NCBI GenBank assembly: GCA_001839685.1
Contig: MLAK01000374.1
Location: 33,037-97,036, forward strand
Direction: 5' to 3'
Length of the DNA stretch: 64,000 bases
Source of the DNA: Tritrichomonas foetus
Lineage: Eukaryota; Parabasalia; Tritrichomonadida; Tritrichomonadidae
Shown here: piece by piece, positions 57,621 to 64,000 of the stretch
Position numbering within the stretch: the stretch's first letter is position 1
Layout of the letters: each line of letters opens with the position of its first letter
Made by a program: the position numbers and the translations under genes
Notes under the pieces: generated by a model
Databases searched by the model: none
What the model was told of the DNA's origin: nothing
The model's input: the letters and a program-made list of their open reading frames with translations, nothing else

Positions 57621-60600
57621 TTAATGTCTTTTTGGGTTTTGTTCCGCTTTTGGCTTTAACTTTGGCGGTGGCCTTCTTACCACTTTGCTTGCTTTCTTAG
57701 AAATTGCTGCTTTATCCGGCTTATATGAAATGTCAACAAGTTTATCAACTTCATCTTCAGCGCGTTTGTTTACGAGATTTGTTTCATTATCATCATCTTC
57801 GCTGTTTTTATTTTTATGAAGTTTATTTTTCTGTCTTTTGTTATACACTCCATCACTGTCACTTTCATCACTTGAATGTTTTCGAGCCTTTCCTTTCGTT
57901 TCATTTTCATCTTCATCATCTGAAGAAAAAGTGAAATGAACATCATCATTTTTAGGTAAACTTATTTTCTTCAGAATTTGCTGTTTCCCACCTTTCTTGA
58001 ATGGTTCAGAAACTGAAGAAGCAGTAGAAAGAGGAAGTACCGGAGGTTCAGATTGTTTACCTTTATTATTTTTATTTAACTTCATGCCTCGTTTATAAAT
58101 GTCCTCTTCATTTTCACTTTCAGAAGAAGAAGAAGATTTAATTCTTAAACTTAAGCTTTTCCTTTGTGACTTGGCTTCATCAGGTGGCGGAGTTCTTCGA
58201 ATTGGTCTTTCATCACTGCTGCTTGAGCTGCTGCTTTCATCTTTTTTCTGTGAATTTCTATTTCCTTTTGGAATATCATTTTTGTCGGAATCATCACTTG
58301 AACTAAACAAACTTATGCGTTTTCTATTTGTTTGTTTTTGTTCTTGTTTGTTTTTCTTTCGATTAAAGAAATCAGCCGAGTCAGAATTCGAATCAGAATT
58401 AGAATCAAGTTTGTTTGATTTCTTTTTATTTTTAATGTTTATGTTTATGTCTAATGATTTTCGTGCTGATCGTCTTTTTACAGTTGCTTTTTCTTCACCA
58501 TCACTTCCGGTATTGCTGTCATCATTTTGTAGGTTTGTGCGCTTGTTTCTATAAGAAGCATTTTTCTTTTTAGATTTTCTTGGATTAGCGAATTCATTAC
58601 TTGATGAAGAATCGTCATCGAATTTTTTCAAAATTTTCTTTGAATTTGTCTTCTTGTTCTTCCTGTTTTCTTCTTCTTCGTCTGAACTTTTGAGTAATTT
58701 GTTGTTTGATGACTTTCGATTCAATTTCTTCAATTTCCCGAATTCTTCATCACTATCAATGTTCAATTTCTGTTTTTTACTTCGTTTCTTTTCATTTTCA
58801 CTGTCTTCACTTGAATCAAATGTCTTCACACTTCTTTTCTCGAGTGACTTTCTATTTGATTTTCTATTTTTGGTACTGCTAGTGCTTAAATCAGAGTTGT
58901 CTATTTTTTCAAGTGAATATTTCTTCGATTGGATTTTTGATTTCGATTTTGAAGATCTGTTCTTTTCATTCAAACCATCACTGCTTTCATCATCATTGTC
59001 ATTATATCTTTTCTTCTTTGATGACTTCTTTCTTTGGTTCTCTTGGTCATCATCGACATTTTTCTTTGATTTCAGTTTTAATTGGAAAATTTCTTCTTCA
59101 CTTGAACCAATTAACTGCCTTTTTGATTTCTGGAACTTCTTTCGAACATTTTCATCATCGCTTGAAGATGAATTATCCAACGGCTTGATTCTCTTTGACT
59201 TCTTTTTCTGATTTTCATTATCAGAATCATCACTTGAACGATTTAAAGATTTTCGTTTACTTCGATTTGATTTCTTTCGAAGGTTTTCATCATCGCTTGA
59301 AGTTGAGCTGTCTATTGGTTTGATTCTTTTGGACCTTTTCTTTGGATTTTCACTGTCAGAATCATCACTTGAACGATTCAATGATTTCCTTTTGCTCCGA
59401 TGTGATTTCTTCTTTGGAGTTCCATCTTCACTTGAATTAGATTGTACTTTAGATTTACGTGATCTTTTCTTGTTTGTTTCAGAATCATCATCATCGCTTG
59501 ACTTAGTTCGATTTATCTTATTTGATTTCTTCTTTGGATTTTCATCACCACTTGATTCACTACCTGATTGTCTTTTTGTCTTCTTTGATTTCTTCTTTCC
59601 ATTTTCAGTAGCTTCACTAGTTTCATCTCCATTTTTAGTATTTGTAGTTGTGCTTAGAGAAGTGTTGTTTGTCGTTGTAGCTTTTGGCGTTGGATTTTCA
59701 TCTTCACACGAGCTTGATTCTTGTTCAAGTTCGGAAGAAGAAGAAGTGTTTGGTAATTTCACTTTTTCAGGATCAGGAATGAGGAGATGTGATGGATCTT
59801 CTTCAACAACACGACCAAGCCTGCTCGAAAGATAACATTTATACCTTTTATTTATTTGATTAACAATTCCAAGCTTTCCACCATCGATTGCAAGGTCACC
59901 ACGATCCTGGAAAGGAAGAGGAAGTCCAAATTCTTCACAAAGCAATGAATGAAGAAGTGGTTTTTCATTTGCAACAAATTGCAAACGCATTTCTTCAGTC
60001 ATTTCAAATACCAATTTTCTTATTTCATGCGTAGTTTCAAATGGAAGATCGGCAAGTAAGTACTGTTTAGCTCTGTTTTTGTTTACAGCATCAAGAATAG
60101 AAAGTTGGATTGAAGAAACTCGGGAAATGGCATTTTTCAATTCACTATCTTGGAATTTCTTTAAAATATACGAAGAGTCATTCAATGGGAAGTCGAATGA
60201 AATTATCGAAGTATTTGGAATCTCTTTTGCCAGTTCAGAAAAATAATCAATTGAAGTTGGTTTATTTCCATCAATTTTAAGGGTTTGAATAGAATTTTCT
60301 GCTCGTAAAAAGTGAATAATTGAAGAATAAAAATCATCACCACCTTCATTATCACTAAAATCAATAGTAGTAATGTTTTTATGAGTTCGGATTGCTTTCA
60401 AAAGTGGAATTATTTTACCTTTAAGTCTATTTTCTTTACTTCCTGTTACACTTAAATGCTGAAGATTTGGAATATTTGCAAGTTCAACTAAATAAGTGTC
60501 GATATTTTTCATGTCACTGTTAAAGTTATCATTCAATGATAAGTATCGGAGCTTCTTCATCATTTTAAGAAGGGGTGTAATGTTGTGAAGATCATCTTCA

Positions 60601-62207
60601 GTCATATGATTTGAATTTAACGATAATGAATTCCACCTGTAAAGATTTCCATCTAAAAAGACACGGAAAATAGGAAGTAAGTTTCCTGTTTTCAAATCCA
60701 GCGAGTTTATGGCGAGCCTAAAATGATGCAATTTATTATTTTTACTGATTGATGAAATAACATCAGCAACACTCTCAGCATTGATTTTTGTGCCACTTAA
60801 ATCTAATTCTCGAAGTGTTTTTGATTTAGAAATGAATATTTTTAATTCATTTGCAGCATCTTGATCGATTTCTAAATCTGCAATTTTTAAGGAAATAATT
60901 GGAATATTATTATGACTATTTAATACTCTTAAGAAGCCACCAACATTGACAGTTTTACTCAAATCTAAAGCATGCAAATTAATTTCAGGATTTGAAGATA
61001 TTGAAGTTAAATATTCATCAAAAGCAATAAACAATTCACTACTAGTTTCAACACCAGCCAAATAGAGTTGTTGTAAAGTTGGATATTTTTTCAGGACATT
61101 AAATAAATCGATTGCAGTTTCAGATTTCATTCCAGTTTCTGATAAATCTAAAAACAGTAGGGGTGCTTGGGTATTTTGAATAATATCGACAATAGATTCA
61201 ATATCAGAAAATTGATTTCCTCTTAAATTCCAATACCTCACATTCAATCCAGATTTTTTACTCATGGAACTTGCAAACTTTTTTAGGCCAGAATTAATTC
61301 CACAATTGACGAGATGTAACATCTTTATTTTAGATGTAGAATTTAATAAAAATCCAATACTTTCCATTAAATCGGGCTGGTTTGTATTTGAGCAACAAAT
61401 TCCACAAACAAAATTCATCATTGACAATGCCTGGAAAATTGGCCGTAAATCGTAACCTTTTTCATATTGGCCAAATAAATCAAAAGGCAATTTTGAAATA
61501 TCAATAATTGAAATACCTGCTAAAACCAAAGAATGAACAAACCTAACAACTTCTTGATAATAAATAGCTTTGTATTCAACACAAAGTGCATAATACAAAA
61601 ATTGGAACCTCTGCGAAGGTGACATGTAAAATTCAAGATCAGGGAATAAACTCATATCAACCGACCTCAACTCAACAAATTCAACACCTTTATAAGCTGC
61701 AAAATTGATTGAATAATTTCGATATACAAGTTGAGCAAATTTAACATTAATTCCATTGTTTTCATTCAAATATCGAACATTATCTGTGCTTGTTTTAAGA
61801 AGGACTTCTTGGTCTTTAGAATAGGCAATAAATTCCAAATCTTTCAATATAAATTGTGTCATTTGAACAATTTGGTCGGACTCAGGGATTGCATTTAGTG
61901 GATAAACTGTGCTCTTTTTGTCTTCTTCGCTAATTTTGATTTTCTCGTATTTAAATATCGTTACCATATTTCCAGTCAAAATGCTCAAACATTTGGGCGT
62001 AACGCGTTTGTTGTACCGAATGTCGGACCAAAAAGCGTAATGGATAAGACATTGAGAGAATGGAAGGCTTTCGGCGATCGTCGTTAATTGGGAAGGTTTC
62101 AAATGGAGTAAACCATTATCGGGCTGTATGTGAACAAAGTTAATGTCTGCACTTGTCATTTTTTTCGTAATCAAAGGTTTCTCGGGAGAGGGGGTAATTT
62201 CCGCCAT
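57621..62207 (-). CDS. CARMIL-like leucine-rich-repeat protein with Ser/Asp/Lys repeat tail
   Basis: 1528 residues. Residues about 30-150 resemble the N-terminal PH-like domain of CARMIL (VTPKCLSILTGNMVTIFKYE). Residues about 280-700 carry around 15 LRRs of the ribonuclease-inhibitor type (LLFLDLSETGMKSETAIDLF, LRELDLSGTKINAESVADVI, TTIDFSDNEGGDDFYSSIIH). A helical cap follows (SFDFPLNDSSYILKKF). From residue about 820 the chain is a 700-residue Ser/Asp/Glu/Lys tail with dozens of S-S-D-D/E casein kinase 2 sites, including a clear tandem duplication of about 44 residues (two copies of KRKSLNRSSDD in context; DNA 59150-59420). CARMILs regulate actin capping protein and Arp2/3; no capping-protein-interaction motif is evident here. 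Confidence 0.7.
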   Translation of the reverse strand: MAEITPSPEKPLITKKMTSADINFVHIQPDNGLLHLKPSQLTTIAESLPFSQCLIHYAFWSDIRYNKRVTPKCLSILTGNMVTIFKYEKIKISEEDKKSTVYPLNAIPESDQIVQMTQFILKDLEFIAYSKDQEVLLKTSTDNVRYLNENNGINVKFAQLVYRNYSINFAAYKGVEFVELRSVDMSLFPDLEFYMSPSQRFQFLYYALCVEYKAIYYQEVVRFVHSLVLAGISIIDISKLPFDLFGQYEKGYDLRPIFQALSMMNFVCGICCSNTNQPDLMESIGFLLNSTSKIKMLHLVNCGINSGLKKFASSMSKKSGLNVRYWNLRGNQFSDIESIVDIIQNTQAPLLFLDLSETGMKSETAIDLFNVLKKYPTLQQLYLAGVETSSELFIAFDEYLTSISSNPEINLHALDLSKTVNVGGFLRVLNSHNNIPIISLKIADLEIDQDAANELKIFISKSKTLRELDLSGTKINAESVADVISSISKNNKLHHFRLAINSLDLKTGNLLPIFRVFLDGNLYRWNSLSLNSNHMTEDDLHNITPLLKMMKKLRYLSLNDNFNSDMKNIDTYLVELANIPNLQHLSVTGSKENRLKGKIIPLLKAIRTHKNITTIDFSDNEGGDDFYSSIIHFLRAENSIQTLKIDGNKPTSIDYFSELAKEIPNTSIISFDFPLNDSSYILKKFQDSELKNAISRVSSIQLSILDAVNKNRAKQYLLADLPFETTHEIRKLVFEMTEEMRLQFVANEKPLLHSLLCEEFGLPLPFQDRGDLAIDGGKLGIVNQINKRYKCYLSSRLGRVVEEDPSHLLIPDPEKVKLPNTSSSSELEQESSSCEDENPTPKATTTNNTSLSTTTNTKNGDETSEATENGKKKSKKTKRQSGSESSGDENPKKKSNKINRTKSSDDDDSETNKKRSRKSKVQSNSSEDGTPKKKSHRSKRKSLNRSSDDSDSENPKKRSKRIKPIDSSTSSDDENLRKKSNRSKRKSLNRSSDDSDNENQKKKSKRIKPLDNSSSSDDENVRKKFQKSKRQLIGSSEEEIFQLKLKSKKNVDDDQENQRKKSSKKKRYNDNDDESSDGLNEKNRSSKSKSKIQSKKYSLEKIDNSDLSTSSTKNRKSNRKSLEKRSVKTFDSSEDSENEKKRSKKQKLNIDSDEEFGKLKKLNRKSSNNKLLKSSDEEEENRKNKKTNSKKILKKFDDDSSSSNEFANPRKSKKKNASYRNKRTNLQNDDSNTGSDGEEKATVKRRSARKSLDININIKNKKKSNKLDSNSDSNSDSADFFNRKKNKQEQKQTNRKRISLFSSSDDSDKNDIPKGNRNSQKKDESSSSSSSDERPIRRTPPPDEAKSQRKSLSLRIKSSSSSESENEEDIYKRGMKLNKNNKGKQSEPPVLPLSTASSVSEPFKKGGKQQILKKISLPKNDDVHFTFSSDDEDENETKGKARKHSSDESDSDGVYNKRQKNKLHKNKNSEDDDNETNLVNKRAEDEVDKLVDISYKPDKAAISKKASKVVRRPPPKLKPKAEQNPKRH
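59150..59420 (-). repeat. in-frame tandem duplication in the LRR protein tail
   Basis: Two copies of about 132 nt encode nearly the same 44 residues (SKRKSLNRSSDDSD onward to SSDDEN), showing recent growth of the tail by duplication. Confidence 0.7.
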
Positions 62208-62220
62208 GAAAAACGAGAAA

Positions 62221-62299
62221 AACTAAATTCAATAGTTTATACTTTGAATTTTTTAGAGAAGTGATTTTATTCAAACTAAATTCAATAGTTTATATTTTG
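62221..62299. repeat. 26-nt direct repeat upstream of the LRR gene
   Basis: AACTAAATTCAATAGTTTAT plus six more bases occurs at 62221-62246 and again at 62274-62299 with one mismatch, 53 nt apart, just upstream of the start at 62207. The rest of 62300-62684 shows no gene. Confidence 0.8.
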
Positions 62300-62684
62300 G
62301 CCAAAATAAAATATTCAATTATCGATGACAAATATCTCGAATATATTGATACCATTAAAGTTTTGAAGCAAATAAATCTTATTAAAAGAATTATATTTAT
62401 CTACTAAAATTAGTATATAAATATAGAAATATATCTTTAGAATCCAAGATTCCATTTGAATAGAATCGATGAAGTGTAATAGAAGAAATTGTATAAACAT
62501 CTTATTAAATCGAAAACCACTTCAACTAAAAAATTTATCAGATTATTTTTGATAGAAAATCAAATAAACAACTTCTGCTATGAAAGTAAACAAATTACTG
62601 CTCAACGAGTAGTACACATGTAAAAGAAACAAGTCAAAACCATGATATAGTTAAAATTATTTCTTTTATTAATTATTTAATTAT

Positions 62685-63173
62685 TTATTCAACTGGTGGT
62701 GGTGCTCCGGCATCTTCTGCTGGTTCTGGAGAAACATCCTCCATTCCATCATCATCGCTATCATCGTCATCATCCATTGGGCCACCGAAATCTCCCATCT
62801 CGCTTGGATCCCAGTTGAATGCTGGCTTGTCTTCTTCGTCTGATGAGGAGTCAACCCATTTATTCCAGTCAACTGAAACATAGTGAAGTTTGACTGTTGT
62901 TTTAGCGAGTCTTGGCCACCAAACTGTATCGTCTTTCTTCTTGAGGACGATCTCTGTTCCACGTGGACGGTTAACGTATTTGGTTTGTGTTTCATCGATT
63001 TCACCGAAAAGTTCTAATCTTTGATTGTAGGAAACGTCGCCATTGGCACTCTTTCCTGTGTATGTGAATGATGTAGAATCGCTAGTAACTGCTGCTCCGA
63101 CAGCATCGAAAACACGGACTGTGACAAGAACAATATCTTTCCTTTGTGCCCAAACAATTGGTGCTGCTTGCAT
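62685..63173 (-). CDS. p23/Sba1-like HSP90 co-chaperone (CS domain)
   Basis: 162 residues from ATG 63173 (MQAAPIVWAQRKDIVLVTVR). The CS domain fills residues about 1-110 and shows the p23 hallmarks: P-x-V-x-W-A-Q-R at the start, RLELFGEID in the middle, and VWWPRLAKTTVKLHYVSVDW with NKWVDSSSDEED, matching W-P-R-L-x-x-x-x-x-K-x-x-W-L-x-x-D-F and K-W-x-D-x-D. The C-terminus is an acidic tail with FNWDPSEMGDFGGP and many Asp, as in Sba1. p23 stabilises the closed ATP state of HSP90. The start is open to question: a better promoter-start context lies at ATG 63196, see findings. Confidence 0.88.
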   Translation of the reverse strand: MQAAPIVWAQRKDIVLVTVRVFDAVGAAVTSDSTSFTYTGKSANGDVSYNQRLELFGEIDETQTKYVNRPRGTEIVLKKKDDTVWWPRLAKTTVKLHYVSVDWNKWVDSSSDEEDKPAFNWDPSEMGDFGGPMDDDDDSDDDGMEDVSPEPAEDAGAPPPVE

Positions 63174-63216
63174 TAAAATATTAATTGGCCGGACATTTTG
63201 GTGATAACTTTTGTGA
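63174..63216 (-). promoter_or_regulatory. p23 promoter/leader with alternative start
   Basis: On the minus strand TCACA (63212-63216), AAAAGTT and TCACC (63200-63204) precede ATG 63196. That ATG opens MSGQLIF and stops at TAA overlapping the p23 ATG (TAATG). Removing 17 nt would fuse MSGQ to AAPIVWAQR in frame. Confidence 0.5.
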
Positions 63217-63461
63217 GAAAACAATGTTAAATTGCGTATGACATATTTTTCATTGATAAATAGCCTGCCATTTATCATTTCATTGAAAAAGATTAATCTG
63301 CCGTCTTTTAGAGTTCACCGCTAAATAGAAATTCATCCAAATAGATGAAAATTCTTAAATAGTCGATCACATATTTGTCCAAACGTTTTTATGAGTAAAT
63401 ACTTCTTGAAAAACAAGAGGAAATTCAGATTTTCTAAATGGTAAATAATGGGCAATCATAA

Positions 63462-63617
63462 TTGACACGGATTGTTATTGACACGGGAGGTTTAGGTCAA
63501 TTAACCGTCTAATTGACCATCGATGTAAAAAATGGAAAATCTGACACTTTCAGCATGCATGGGTAGTGACCCATGCTTTTTTTCATTTTTTCCAAAAAAT
63601 CAAAATTCCGTGTCAAA
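63462..63617. other. cluster of nested hairpins, possible structured RNA or small inverted-repeat element
   Basis: TTGACACGG occurs twice in direct order (63462 and 63478) and once inverted at 63606-63616, bracketing two hairpins. The first pairs GGTCAATTA with TAATTGACC around a 6-nt loop (63494-63517) and also reads as a GGTC-N16-GACC dyad. The second pairs GCATGGGT with ACCCATGC around AGTG (63558-63577) and is followed by seven T, like a polymerase III or intrinsic terminator. I do not recognise the RNA. The flanking 63617-64000 is AT-rich with no gene seen. Confidence 0.45.
63494..63517. promoter_or_regulatory. GGTC-N16-GACC dyad, copy 4
   Basis: GGTC and GACC separated by 16 nt, with longer complementarity (9 bp each side). 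It lies about 300 bp upstream of the p23 gene. Confidence 0.4.
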
Positions 63618-64000
63618 AAAAATAGTCTTATTTTTCGCTCCTTCCTCAATAAATCATTTTAATATTAATCACTAAATATGTTTCAATGCAAATTTCGAAA
63701 AGTTGAAGAAAAAAATCATTTTTTGCTTCCTATTTGCGGAAGAATAACTTTTTGAATAATTATTCAAAACAGATTGAATGAAAAAATGAAAAAATGTTTT
63801 CTTTTTCATATATAAAACAAATTTCAAAACGTCAAAGTAATATATAATTATAGAAAAAACTTTTCTGATTATGCCTCTATGATTTATTTTTTATTTGAAA
63901 AAATATCAATAATGGAAAAATTATTATTTTGCATTACATATATATAAATGGTTGAACCAATAAATATGCAAAGTATTTATAAATACTATATGGTTTAAAT

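Noticed and set aside
58099..59835. Plus-strand frames opposite the LRR protein tail
   Set aside because: Antisense of the Ser/Asp/Lys repeats; no promoter or domain.
1..64000. CRISPR array, bacterial operons or riboswitches
   Set aside because: No spaced identical repeats, no ribosome-binding sites, and the gene content is eukaryotic.

Overview
This window looks like nuclear DNA of a parabasalid protist, most likely Tritrichomonas or a close relative. The DNA is AT-rich. Genes are dense and almost all are single open frames on both strands. Many start codons lie 3 to 20 nt downstream of a TCA(C/T)(A/T) initiator-like motif, as in trichomonads. Several products are trichomonad-style: a polytopic cyclase-like protein, a BTB plus discoidin protein, a metacaspase-like protein, a bacterial-type glucokinase relative and an LRR protein with a Ser/Lys tail. 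The genus is an inference. One scaffold gap (47628-47735) shows this is a draft assembly.

Layout. 0-7.3 kb: the 3' end of a Gln/Pro-rich gene, a Cys-rich beta-helix-like protein, a giant membrane protein with a degenerate nucleotide cyclase domain (minus strand), and a Gln-rich coiled coil. 8.4-16 kb: a nuclear-looking acidic protein, an F-BAR/SH3-like protein, Golgi tether COG6, and, divergent from COG6 across only 73 bp, a candidate CENP-C. 16-21.5 kb: a perfect 66-bp palindrome before a BTB/discoidin gene, a metacaspase-like protein, an ARM-like protein and a small unknown. 21.9-30 kb: a PP2A-A-like HEAT protein, a large unknown, a glucokinase relative with eroded phosphate loops, a minisatellite and glucosidase II beta. 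30-32.1 kb holds no gene that I can see. 32.1-41.6 kb: an ankyrin gene broken by three related T-rich insertions, a LisH-like protein, a three-RRM protein, an RRM-like/low-complexity protein, a PH-like protein and a Rab GTPase. 42-48.3 kb: two coiled-coil genes, tRNA-Ala(UGC), an Nse3/MAGE protein, and a candidate DNA transposon with 17-bp terminal inverted repeats and a 6-bp target duplication. 48.6-64 kb: VPS52, a short PMT mannosyltransferase, a type I membrane protein, a coiled-coil protein, a CARMIL-like LRR protein, a p23 co-chaperone and a cluster of hairpins.

There is no operon logic. Recurrent themes are secretory traffic (COG6, VPS52, Rab, glucosidase II beta, PMT) and chromosome maintenance (CENP-C candidate, Nse3). 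Several members of enzyme families have lost catalytic residues. The most unusual non-coding signals are four copies of a GGTC-N16/17-GACC dyad, two of them inside divergent promoters and extended by a shared 35-nt block, plus the ankyrin insertions, the palindrome and the transposon-like element.
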